In this document: positions 22,867-30,367 of the stretch, piece by piece
Layout of the letters: the number at the start of each line of letters is the position of its first letter
Position numbering within the stretch: position 1 is the stretch's first letter
From: Elusimicrobiota bacterium
GTDB lineage: Bacteria; Elusimicrobiota; Elusimicrobia; Elusimicrobiales; Elusimicrobiaceae
Reading direction: 5' to 3'
DNA: 30,891 bases
NCBI GenBank assembly: GCA_023393825.1
Contig: JAEXBW010000083.1
Location: 1 to 30,891 of the forward strand
Made by a program: the position numbers and the translations under genes
Notes under the pieces: generated by a model
What the model saw: only the letters and a program-made list of their open reading frames with translations
The model's database searches: none
What the model was told of the DNA's origin: nothing

Positions 22867-24141
22867 TTATTTTGTATCTTCCGGTCTGTATACGCTTGGA
22901 AAACCATGATTTTTATTTAAACTTTGCCTTACGGTTATGGTTGGCATTCCGCCGCCTTCGGCCGCAGCATCGTGAGGCGCGGGCGGTGCGGGAGGCAAGT
23001 CCTCTGGAATATTTACCACGGATTGCGCGACGGCAGACGGGGCTGAAGGCGCGGGCGGAACTACAGGCTGCGCACTTAAAGGCGGGAAAGTGATTTGATC
23101 ATCTTTCTTAAACTGTCTTAAAGCTTCTTCTCTGTTTAAACGGCCCAAAGCTGTCCTGCGTTCGGTATTGGTGGCTACATTAACGTCAACCGCTTTAATG
23201 TTTTTAAACATTTCCGTAATTTCGTGCGGTTGCTGCGAAGGTTCGGGAACATTTAAAGCTGTACCGTGAATATCCTCTTCGTCGCCATAAGGGTCTTCGT
23301 CTTGGGGCGGAGTGTTTACCACTTCCAAATTTAAAAACATCACCGTCATGGCAGACATACCGAAAGAGTTAAAGAGAAGCGTGGCAAAAATCATTGCAAA
23401 AACAAATCCCAGCAAGATAAAAACTAAACTGTAAAGACCGCCGCCCATAACAACAGAAGCTAAAAGATTGCTGGTGGAAGACGGCATTAAATGAGAAACA
23501 AAAACCTTTAACCCAATATTAAGAATAAGCGACCCAAACATATTTATTATGCCTACTAAAAATATCCAGCCCACAACCCTAAGCCAGCGGCCCTTAACCA
23601 TATAATAGCTGTATTTAAAGGAGTCTATAATTCCCGCGCCCCTTAGCAAAACCGCCATAGGGAAAAAGCTTACAAAAGGCATAACTATTATATAAAGGAT
23701 AAACAACAATAAAATTGTAGGCAAAAGTATAAGGGGATTTTTAAATAGCAACACGGGCAAGAAACACACCATAAAAACAAGCGCAAGAAGTATACCCGCC
23801 CCTAAAAGTATATGAAGAGAGGAATAGACGCGCGCAAGACTTTCTATCACAGGGGAGGAAACGCCGTTTACGCCGTCTTCTGCAAAAAGAGTGAACACAA
23901 ATACGCTAAAAGAAAAAGCTAAAACCGACAAAGCAAATATTACTATTGCCAAAGATACCGCCGCCAACTGCGGCATATAGGCATAAGCCAAAAGCGAGCC
24001 GAAGAATGCGCCAAGCGCAATGATAAAAAACACAATGCTTAGTTTAAATGTTTTCCAAATTGTAGTGAACCAAACAGAAAAAGAAGCTGATAAAAGCTCC
24101 CCTATGCTAAGCTGTTCGGTTTTTACTCCTGAAATATTCAT
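22867..24141 (-). CDS. six-helix membrane protein with proline-rich tail (tandem paralogue 1)
   Basis: The protein has 424 residues from the ATG at 24141, chosen because GGGGGAG lies 7 bases upstream; an in-frame ATG 13 codons earlier lacks a site. About six helices fall in the first 290 residues. They are followed by a charged, probably cytoplasmic tail of about 135 residues with DEDPYGDEEDIHG and runs of Pro/Ala (VVPPAPSAPSA, LPPAPPAPHD). The membrane part resembles the next gene's product and, loosely, the YciC/GDPDase-membrane-domain group. Function unknown. It is transcribed divergently from the serine acetyltransferase gene. Confidence 0.75.
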   Translation of the reverse strand: MNISGVKTEQLSIGELLSASFSVWFTTIWKTFKLSIVFFIIALGAFFGSLLAYAYMPQLAAVSLAIVIFALSVLAFSFSVFVFTLFAEDGVNGVSSPVIESLARVYSSLHILLGAGILLALVFMVCFLPVLLFKNPLILLPTILLLFILYIIVMPFVSFFPMAVLLRGAGIIDSFKYSYYMVKGRWLRVVGWIFLVGIINMFGSLILNIGLKVFVSHLMPSSTSNLLASVVMGGGLYSLVFILLGFVFAMIFATLLFNSFGMSAMTVMFLNLEVVNTPPQDEDPYGDEEDIHGTALNVPEPSQQPHEITEMFKNIKAVDVNVATNTERRTALGRLNREEALRQFKKDDQITFPPLSAQPVVPPAPSAPSAVAQSVVNIPEDLPPAPPAPHDAAAEGGGMPTITVRQSLNKNHGFPSVYRPEDTK

Positions 24142-24200
24142 ATTTATTCTCCCCCTGTTCAATATTCCTAGATTATACATAAAATTAAATTAATATTTAG

Positions 24201-24206
24201 TAAAAT
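24201..24206 (+). promoter_or_regulatory. -10 element directly before cysE (leaderless start)
   Basis: TAAAAT ends 6 bases before the ATG, so transcription would begin at or next to the start codon. No Shine-Dalgarno sequence is present. The -35 is weak; an alternative -10 (TAATAT, 24191-24196) would give a leader of about 10-16 bases. Confidence 0.45.
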
Positions 24207-24212
24207 TATTTT

Positions 24213-25124
24213 ATGGATAATATAGAAAAAACAGCATCGCTTTTAATTGCAAATATTCTTAAAAAAGACAGCCCGCTGCATCTGCCTTATGAGAGGGCGG
24301 ATTTCTTTCCCGATAAAAAGGTAATAACAGACTCTTTTGTAACCTTAAAAGATTTACTTTTTGTTTATACCGCAAAAAGCATGGGCAAAAGCTTTGCGCA
24401 GGAGCAAGCTTTATTTGCGGCAAAACTTGCAGCCGTTGCGCAGGCTTTGCAAAAGCAAATAAAAAATACTTACTGCGTTTTCTGTAAAGACCAAAAAGAC
24501 TGCGTGTTTTGCGAAAACAAGGCGCAAAAAACAGTGCGCGAATTTTTGGAAGAACTCCCCCACCTGCAAGAACTTGCTTTGGGCGATATACAAGCCGCTT
24601 ATAACGGCGACCCTGCCGCGCAGGATAATTACGAAGTTCTTTTATGCTACCCGGGGTTAAAAGCGGTTACCTTTCAACGTATGGCGCATTTCTTTTATAA
24701 TAAAGGCGTAAAACTTATCCCCAGACTTATAACAGAATATGCCCACAGCGAAACGGGCATAGATATTCACCCCGGCGCAAAGATTGGCAAGAACTTTTTT
24801 ATAGACCACGGCACTGGCGTTGTGATAGGCGAAACCACAACAATAGGTAATAATGTAAAGATTTATCAGGGTGTAACTTTGGGTGCAAAAAGCTTTCCGC
24901 TGGACGAAAACGGCAACCCCATAAAAAATATTAAGCGCCACCCCGACGTAGGCGATAATGTTACCGTATACGCGGGCGCAACCATTTTAGGCCCTGTTAA
25001 GATAGGCAGCGGCGCCATAATTTCCGCCAATACGTGGATAACGGAAGACGTACCCGCCAATATGTATTGCAAGGAAGTCGCCCCCGGCAAAAAGCCGCAT
25101 TGCTCTATAAAAAAGACAAAATAA
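24213..25124 (+). CDS. cysE: serine O-acetyltransferase
   Basis: Transfers acetyl from acetyl-CoA to L-serine, giving O-acetylserine for cysteine synthesis. The protein has 303 residues. A helical N-terminal part (about 1-150) is followed by a left-handed beta-helix: IDIHPGAKIGKNFFIDHG (His186, His199), TGVVIGETTTIGNNVKIYQG and VTLGAKSFP, as in the SAT family. The C-terminus ends KPHCSIKK. The N-terminal part contains CVFCKDQKDCVFC (Cys88, 91, 97, 100), two CxxC pairs that could hold zinc or an Fe-S cluster. I do not recall this as standard in the family. No ribosome site precedes the ATG; a -10-like TAAAAT ends 6 bases before it, suggesting a leaderless message. No sulfhydrylase gene is adjacent. 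Confidence 0.93.
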   Translation: MDNIEKTASLLIANILKKDSPLHLPYERADFFPDKKVITDSFVTLKDLLFVYTAKSMGKSFAQEQALFAAKLAAVAQALQKQIKNTYCVFCKDQKDCVFCENKAQKTVREFLEELPHLQELALGDIQAAYNGDPAAQDNYEVLLCYPGLKAVTFQRMAHFFYNKGVKLIPRLITEYAHSETGIDIHPGAKIGKNFFIDHGTGVVIGETTTIGNNVKIYQGVTLGAKSFPLDENGNPIKNIKRHPDVGDNVTVYAGATILGPVKIGSGAIISANTWITEDVPANMYCKEVAPGKKPHCSIKKTK

Positions 25125-25145
25125 AATAAAGTTTAATTTACGCAA

Positions 25146-25175
25146 AAAACAGGCTTCTTTACAGCCTGTTTTTTT
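25146..25175 (+). terminator. terminator of cysE
   Basis: Perfect 10-bp stem AAAACAGGCT / AGCCTGTTTT with a 7-base loop, followed by more Ts. Confidence 0.92.
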
Positions 25176-25214
25176 ATGCACGGCAGAAAACAAAGATAAA
25201 CCAAAAAAACTTTA

Positions 25215-25235
25215 AATAGATACATAAATATACTA
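25215..25235 (+). repeat. upstream copy of a 21-base direct repeat before adhE
   Basis: AATAGATACATAA, then ATATACTA. The second copy is at 25314-25334, 99 bases on, and differs at 2 of 21 positions. This copy is preceded by TTTAAAT where the second has TATAAT, so it may be a duplicated promoter-start region or a binding site. Confidence 0.55.
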
Positions 25236-25287
25236 TACTTTTAAAATATTTCCCACCTTACGACGATAAAAACCACTAACAGACCCC

Positions 25288-25316
25288 TTGCTTTTTTAAC
25301 CTGCAAATTATATAAT
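25288..25316 (+). promoter_or_regulatory. adhE promoter
   Basis: TTGCTT (25288-25293), exactly 17 bases, TATAAT (25311-25316). The region AGACCCCTTGCTTTTTTAAC is almost identical to the promoter region at 30334-30350. The predicted leader is about 53 bases. No clear Rex consensus (TTGTGAA-N4-TTCACAA) is visible. Confidence 0.8.
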
Positions 25317-25334
25317 AGATACATAAGCATACTA
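25314..25334 (+). repeat. downstream copy of the 21-base direct repeat, at the adhE start site
   Basis: AATAGATACATAA, then GCATACTA. It overlaps the last bases of the -10 and covers the predicted transcription start. Confidence 0.55.
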
Positions 25335-25375
25335 ACTAAGCTGATTTTTTATTCTATATAAAGCGGAGAATTATA

Positions 25376-28024
25376 ATGGCAGAAACAAAAAAAGAAGTAC
25401 AAAAACAGGACAACACCGAAGCGCTTAAAAAGCTTGATGCTGTTATGGCTAAAGTTAAAGCCGCGCAAAAGATTTACGCGACCTTTGACCAAAAAGCCGT
25501 AGACCGCATTTTTCAGGCGGCGGCAATAGCCGCGGCGCGCAACCGCATACACCTTTCCAAACTTGCAGTGGCGGAAACGGGTATGGGCGTTATGGAAGAC
25601 AAGGTTATCAAAAACCACTTCGCGGCAGAGTACATATACAATAACTATAAAGATACTAAAACCTGCGGCGTTATAAGTGAAGATGATTCCTTCGGCTACA
25701 AACAAATTGCGGAACCTATCGGCATCATCGCAGGGGTAGTGCCGACCACAAACCCGACTTCCACGGCTATCTTTAAATCCCTTTTGGCTTTAAAGACCAG
25801 AAACGGTATAGTTTTCTCCCCCCATCCGCGCGCAAAAAAATGCACGGTTGAAGCTGCCCGCATAGTATTAGACGCAGCTGTTGCGGCAGGCGCGCCCGAA
25901 GGCATCATCGGTTGGATTGACGAGCCTACGGTAGAACTCAGCGACGCGCTTATGCACCACCCCGCTATTAACCTTATTTTAGCCACGGGCGGCCCCGGTA
26001 TGGTACACGCGGCTTACAGCTCCGGCAAGCCTGCAATCGGCGTAGGCGCGGGCAATACACCCGTTGTAATTGACGCGACTGCCGACATAAAGATGGCGGT
26101 AAGCTCCGTAATTATGAGCAAAACCTTTGATAACGGCGTTATTTGCGCAAGCGAACAATCTGTTATCGTAGAAAAATCCGTATACGAAAAAGTAAAAGAA
26201 GAATTTATAGCCAGAGGCTGCTACTTTTTAAATAAAAAAGAAAAGCAGGCCGTAGGCGCGCTTATTATGCCCGACGGTCACCGCCTTAACGCGGCTATCG
26301 TAGGCCAGAGCGCTTACAAAATTGCCGAAATGGCAAAAATAAAAGTACCGCAGGACGTAAAAATTTTGATAGCGGAATGCGAAAAAGTGGGCGATGACGA
26401 AATCTTCTCACACGAAAAACTTTCCCCTATCCTCGGTTTTTACAAAGCGGAAAACTTTGAAAACGCAGTAATTACCGCCGAAGACCTTATTGAACTTGGC
26501 GGCGCGGGCCACACCTCCGTACTTTACACCGACGAAGCGAACAAAGCTCATATTGAGCTTTTCCAAAAAACAATGCACACGGGCAGAACGCTTGTTAATA
26601 TGCCTTCCTCCCAAGGTGCCATCGGGGACGTTTATAACTTTAAACTCGCTCCCTCTCTTACCTTAGGCTGCGGCTCTTGGGGCGGCAACTCGGTAAGCGA
26701 AAATATCGGGGTAAAACATCTTATGAACATAAAAGCGGTAGCCGAAAGAAGGGAAAATATGCTCTGGTACAGAGTGCCTTCCAAAATCTACTTTAAACGC
26801 GGCGCTTTAAAGCTTGCGCTTGAAGAGTTAAAAGATAAAAAGCGCGCATTTATCATCACGGATAAGACGATGGAGCAGTTCGGCTATGTGGCGCAGGTAA
26901 GCGAAGTTTTGGAAAATTTGGGTATGTCTATACGCGTATTTAGCGCAGTTAAGCCCGACCCGGATTTAAGCACCATTAACTCCGCCTTAAAGATTACGGA
27001 AATGTTCCAGCCCGACCTTATTATAGCTTTGGGCGGCGGTTCCCCCATAGACGCAGGCAAGATGATTTGGCTTATGTACGAAAACCCCAATATGTGCTTT
27101 GACGACATTGCCGCCCGCTTTATGGATATCAGAAAGCGTATCTACACCGTACCCGAACTTGGTAAAAAAGCAACAATGGTTGCCATACCTACCACCTCTG
27201 GCACAGGTTCCGAAGTTACGCCCTTTACCATCATCACAGACGAAAGAACAGGCACAAAATACGCCATTACCGACTATGCTTTAACACCCGATATGGCTAT
27301 TGTTGACCCTGAATTCGTTATGAATATGCCTAAATCTTTAACGGCATTTTCCGGTGTGGACGTTATGGTACACGCGATAGAATCTTATACCTCTATCTTC
27401 TCCACCAACTTCACGGAAGGCCAGTCTTTGGAAGCTTTAAGACTTGTGTTTAAATACTTAAAGCAATCTTATGACGAAGGCGCAAAGAACCCCAACGCAA
27501 GGGAAAAAATGCACTATGCCGCAACAATAGCGGGTATGTCTTTTGCCAATGCGTTCTTGGGTTTATGCCACTCTATGGCGCATAAACTGGGCGGTTCCTT
27601 CCATATACCGCACGGTCTTGCAAACGCCTTGCTTATCAGCTACGTTATTGAGTTTAACGCTACGGATAAACCGACCAAGCAGGGTTTATTGCCCCAGTAC
27701 AAATATCCTTTTGTAAAGGGACGCTATGCCAAGATAGCCACCTTCCTCGGGATTGCAGATACCGACGAAGATAAAGACGTTAAAGTTGCCAAGCTTGTAC
27801 AAGCCGTTGAACAGCTTAAAAAGGAACTTAATATACCCGCCTCTATTAAAGACTACGGTATACCAGAAAGCGAATTTTTAGCTAAACTTGACGAACTTTC
27901 CGAATTGGCCTTTGACGACCAATGCACGGGCGGCAACGCAAGGTATCCGCTTGTAAGCGAAATTAAGGAACTTTTCCTTAAAGCTTACTACGGCAAGCCT
28001 TTAAATTCAATCAAAAAGAAATAA
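25376..28024 (+). CDS. adhE: bifunctional acetaldehyde/alcohol dehydrogenase AdhE
   Basis: Reduces acetyl-CoA to acetaldehyde and then ethanol with two NADH, regenerating NAD+ in fermentation. The 882-residue protein has the full family length. The N-terminal CoA-acylating aldehyde dehydrogenase domain (about 15-445) has GVVPTTNPTSTAIFKS and catalytic Cys257 in GVICASEQS. The iron-dependent alcohol dehydrogenase domain starts near 460. It has GGGSPIDAGKM for nucleotide binding, TTSGTGSEVTPF, and metal ligands in DPEF, HAIESYTS and GLCHSMAHKLGGSFHIPHG. GGAG lies 7 bases before the ATG. Such proteins form spirosome filaments (family knowledge). It precedes rex and the hydrogenase gene; the three form a redox-balancing cluster. 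Confidence 0.98.
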   Translation: MAETKKEVQKQDNTEALKKLDAVMAKVKAAQKIYATFDQKAVDRIFQAAAIAAARNRIHLSKLAVAETGMGVMEDKVIKNHFAAEYIYNNYKDTKTCGVISEDDSFGYKQIAEPIGIIAGVVPTTNPTSTAIFKSLLALKTRNGIVFSPHPRAKKCTVEAARIVLDAAVAAGAPEGIIGWIDEPTVELSDALMHHPAINLILATGGPGMVHAAYSSGKPAIGVGAGNTPVVIDATADIKMAVSSVIMSKTFDNGVICASEQSVIVEKSVYEKVKEEFIARGCYFLNKKEKQAVGALIMPDGHRLNAAIVGQSAYKIAEMAKIKVPQDVKILIAECEKVGDDEIFSHEKLSPILGFYKAENFENAVITAEDLIELGGAGHTSVLYTDEANKAHIELFQKTMHTGRTLVNMPSSQGAIGDVYNFKLAPSLTLGCGSWGGNSVSENIGVKHLMNIKAVAERRENMLWYRVPSKIYFKRGALKLALEELKDKKRAFIITDKTMEQFGYVAQVSEVLENLGMSIRVFSAVKPDPDLSTINSALKITEMFQPDLIIALGGGSPIDAGKMIWLMYENPNMCFDDIAARFMDIRKRIYTVPELGKKATMVAIPTTSGTGSEVTPFTIITDERTGTKYAITDYALTPDMAIVDPEFVMNMPKSLTAFSGVDVMVHAIESYTSIFSTNFTEGQSLEALRLVFKYLKQSYDEGAKNPNAREKMHYAATIAGMSFANAFLGLCHSMAHKLGGSFHIPHGLANALLISYVIEFNATDKPTKQGLLPQYKYPFVKGRYAKIATFLGIADTDEDKDVKVAKLVQAVEQLKKELNIPASIKDYGIPESEFLAKLDELSELAFDDQCTGGNARYPLVSEIKELFLKAYYGKPLNSIKKK

Positions 28025-28031
28025 AGCCAAG

Positions 28032-28069
28032 GGACGCCGCGTTTTGTTAAGGCGCGGCGTCCTTTTAGT
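28032..28069 (+). terminator. terminator between adhE and rex
   Basis: Perfect 10-bp GC-rich stem GGACGCCGCG (28032-28041) / CGCGGCGTCC (28053-28062), followed by TTTTAGTTTT. The interrupted T-run and the lack of a clear promoter in the 30 bases before rex suggest partial read-through supplies rex. Confidence 0.8.
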
Positions 28070-28099
28070 TTTGCAACTTCGCAATTACAGGAGAACCCG

Positions 28100-28735
28100 A
28101 TGAAGGCCAGAGAAACGCATAAATACGCAGAGAACATCCAGACAATCAAAAGGATGCCGCAGTATCTCAGGCTTTTCAATAAGATGTTGGGTTACGGCCG
28201 CGATTATATATCTTCCGTACAAATAGCGCAGGAAACAGGTTTGCGCCCCATACTGATAAAAAAGGACCTTTTAATGGTGGGCGCGCCCGGTAAAACAAAA
28301 TTAGGTTATAATGTAAAAGGCACCGTAGACGCTATTGAAACTTACCTCGGCTGGCACGATAAAAAAGATGTCTGCCTTGTGGGTTACGGCAAGTTGGGCG
28401 CGGCTTTATTTAATTATGAAGGTTTTAAGAAACACGGTTTTAATATTGTTGCCGCTTTTGACTGTAATGCGGAAAAAATAGCGCAGGAAGCGCAACATAA
28501 TCTTTACCCCATAAATCAACTGACTAAAGTTATACAGGAAAATAAAATTTCAACAGCAATAATAGCCGTTCCCGCAACGGCTGCGCAAGGGGTTGCGGAC
28601 ACTTTGGTAAACGCGGGAGTTAAAGCGGTTTGGAACTTTTCTCCCGTCGATATTAAGGTGCCTGAAGATGTTATAATACAGAACGAAGACTTAAGCGTAG
28701 GCTTGGCTTTGTTATGTTCCAGATTAAAAAATTAG
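28100..28735 (+). CDS. rex: redox-sensing transcriptional repressor Rex
   Basis: Rex binds DNA when NAD+ is high and releases it when NADH rises, controlling fermentation genes. The 211-residue protein has the normal length. The N-terminal winged helix (about 8-80) contains RMPQYLRLFNKML, SSVQIAQETGLRPILIKKDL and GYNV. The Rossmann domain contains VCLVGYGKLGAAL (GYGKLG 95-100) and AAFDCN. The end has VKAVWNFSPVDIKVPEDV and NEDLSVGLALLCSRL, all family signatures. AGGAG lies 6 bases before the ATG. TTGC-AACTTC-GCAA (28071-28084) sits between the adhE terminator and the ribosome site; whether it is an operator is unclear. Its natural targets here are adhE and the hydrogenase gene (inference). 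Confidence 0.96.
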   Translation: MKARETHKYAENIQTIKRMPQYLRLFNKMLGYGRDYISSVQIAQETGLRPILIKKDLLMVGAPGKTKLGYNVKGTVDAIETYLGWHDKKDVCLVGYGKLGAALFNYEGFKKHGFNIVAAFDCNAEKIAQEAQHNLYPINQLTKVIQENKISTAIIAVPATAAQGVADTLVNAGVKAVWNFSPVDIKVPEDVIIQNEDLSVGLALLCSRLKN

Positions 28736-28738
28736 AGA

Positions 28739-28756
28739 ATATTGATACAATATAAT
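28739..28756 (+). promoter_or_regulatory. hydrogenase promoter with palindrome at the -10
   Basis: The perfect palindrome ATATTG-ATA-CAATAT (28739-28753) overlaps two -10 candidates: TACAAT with a TG extension (28746-28751) and TATAAT (28751-28756). The ATG follows within 4-9 bases, so the message would be leaderless or nearly so. The palindrome could be a repressor site, but it does not fit the usual Rex operator. Confidence 0.5.
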
Positions 28757-28760
28757 AGAT

Positions 28761-30215
28761 ATGACAAAAAGAAATTACTCAGAACACTTTAAAATGGAAG
28801 TGTTGGAAGAAATATGCCGTATGTTTTACGACGGCTCCTTAGAAAAACAAATTAACCATTTACCATACAATATTATCCCCAAAGGTCAGGAAGCTCTGTT
28901 CCGCTGTTGCGTATATAAGGAACGCGCGATATTAAAGTTGCGTGCTTTAGCTGCCTTTGGCTACAGCGTAAACGAAATTGACGAAGCTATCCCTTTAAGT
29001 GAATACGTCCCGCAAAACCTGCCCGAGTTTGACCACAAAAGCAGTAAGCTGCTTACCGTGCTGGAAAGCGCGTGTTCCGCCTGCGTTAAAAGCAGATATA
29101 TGGTTAGCGAGATATGTCAGGGCTGCCTTTCCAGAAAGTGCGAAAACAGCTGCAATTTTAACGCCGTAAATGTAAAAGACCATAAAGCGCATATAGATCA
29201 GGATAAATGCAAAAGCTGCGGCAAATGCAAAGACGCCTGCCCCTACGGCGCAATACTTAAAATTACTGTTCCGTGCGAAGAAGCCTGCCCCGTTAACGCC
29301 ATTAAAAAAGACGAAATGGGCCGCGCCAAAATTGACCACAGCCTTTGCATAAGCTGCGGCAAATGTATGGCGGCTTGCCCCTTCGGCGCGGTTATGGAAA
29401 GAAGCCAGATTTTGGACCTTTTGAAAGTTATCAAAAAGGCCGATAAGCCTGTCGTAGCAATGATAGCCCCCTCCATAGCGGGCCAGTTTGGCGTGCATAT
29501 GGAACAGCTTGTAACGGGCCTTAAGATGCTCGGGTTTACTCATATTTACGAAGTCGCCGTCGGCGCGGATATTACCGCCGCCAACGAAGCGGCGGAATTT
29601 AAGGAACGCGTGGTTGAAAACAAACAGCCTTTTATGACCACTTCCTGCTGCCACGCTTATGTGAGAATGGCAAAAAAACATATACCCGAACTTTTACCCT
29701 TTATCTCCCACACGGCAACGCCTATGCACTACACGGCGGAGATAGTAAAAAAAGAATTACTCGACTGCTACAGCGTGTTTGTAGGCCCCTGCCTTTCCAA
29801 ACGCAAAGAAGCGCAGGAAGATTCTTTGGTAGATTATGTGATAAGTTTTGAAGAACTTGTAGCAATGCTTAACGGCAAAATGGTTGACCTTGAAGCCTGC
29901 GAAAGAACCCCCCTCCCGTACAGACCTACGGTTGAGGCTCTTAAGTTCGGCATCAGGGGCGGCGTCACGGAAACCGTTAAAAAAGCCGCGGGCGATTACG
30001 CGGGAGCAATTAAAGAAGAACTTATAACGGGCATAGACAGAAAAACTATGTTCAAACTTAAAGCTTACGCAAAGAGCAACAGCTGCCCCGCCAATCTGGT
30101 GGAAGTTATGTGTTGCCCAGGCGGTTGCGTTGGCGGTTGCTCAACAGTTAAACCGATTAAGGAAGCGTCCGAAAAAGTTACAAAGTACGCGGAAGAATCC
30201 GGAAAGAAGTTGTAA
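28761..30215 (+). CDS. monomeric-type [FeFe] hydrogenase with ferredoxin-like domains
   Basis: Couples reduced ferredoxin to H2. The protein has 484 residues. The N-terminal region has ACSACVKSRYMV..CQGC (C105-C131) for one cluster, then CKSCGKCKDACPYGAI (150-165) and CISCGKCMAACPFGAV (196-211) for two [4Fe-4S] clusters, plus PCEEACPVNAI between them. H-cluster motifs follow: L1 TSCCHAY (294-300; Cys297 ligand, Cys296 proton relay), L2 GPCLSKRKE (Cys344, Lys347, Glu350), and L3 EVMCCPGGCVGGC (Met450, Cys452, Cys456). Departures from CpI-type enzymes are His298 where Pro is usual (TSCCP) and Gly in place of the Met of MPC. The GPC form and N-terminal layout fit the group B type as I remember it. 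No HydB/C partners adjoin. No ribosome site. Confidence 0.93.
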   Translation: MTKRNYSEHFKMEVLEEICRMFYDGSLEKQINHLPYNIIPKGQEALFRCCVYKERAILKLRALAAFGYSVNEIDEAIPLSEYVPQNLPEFDHKSSKLLTVLESACSACVKSRYMVSEICQGCLSRKCENSCNFNAVNVKDHKAHIDQDKCKSCGKCKDACPYGAILKITVPCEEACPVNAIKKDEMGRAKIDHSLCISCGKCMAACPFGAVMERSQILDLLKVIKKADKPVVAMIAPSIAGQFGVHMEQLVTGLKMLGFTHIYEVAVGADITAANEAAEFKERVVENKQPFMTTSCCHAYVRMAKKHIPELLPFISHTATPMHYTAEIVKKELLDCYSVFVGPCLSKRKEAQEDSLVDYVISFEELVAMLNGKMVDLEACERTPLPYRPTVEALKFGIRGGVTETVKKAAGDYAGAIKEELITGIDRKTMFKLKAYAKSNSCPANLVEVMCCPGGCVGGCSTVKPIKEASEKVTKYAEESGKKL

Positions 30216-30221
30216 TTTTAT

Positions 30222-30250
30222 AAAGCCCCGTCTAAAAACGGGGCTTTATT
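30222..30250 (+). terminator. terminator of the hydrogenase gene
   Basis: Perfect 10-bp stem AAAGCCCCGT (30222-30231) / ACGGGGCTTT (30238-30247) with a 6-base loop. Confidence 0.88.
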
Positions 30251-30323
30251 GCCTCAAAATGTACAGGGTTAAGCATAGTCTAATAAGCTTAATTACGTCT
30301 GGGCCTAAGGACCCAAGTAAAAA

Positions 30324-30367
30324 TAGGGCCAAAGACTCTTTGCTTTTTAACCTCGGTATGTTAGGAT
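30324..30367 (+). promoter_or_regulatory. promoter with conserved upstream box, right-edge exported protein
   Basis: TAGGGCCAAAGAC (30324-30336) is identical to 13 bases upstream of the gene at 7073 (minus strand). It runs straight into CTCTTTGCTTTTTAACC, with TTGCTT (30340-30345), 16 bases, TAGGAT (30362-30367). A second box GGGCCTAAGGACCC (30301-30314) lies just upstream. The leader would be long (about 140 bases). Confidence 0.5.

Noticed and set aside
25288..25306. TTGC-N11-GCAA over the adhE -35 as a Rex operator
   Set aside because: Arms are only four bases and the spacing (19 bases overall) does not match the 18-base TTGTGAA-N4-TTCACAA operator; kept only as an observation.
28995..29681. 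228-codon minus-strand open frame inside the hydrogenase gene
   Set aside because: Antisense to the conserved cysteine-rich domains; its Phe/Ala/His-rich composition is a by-product of the sense codons.
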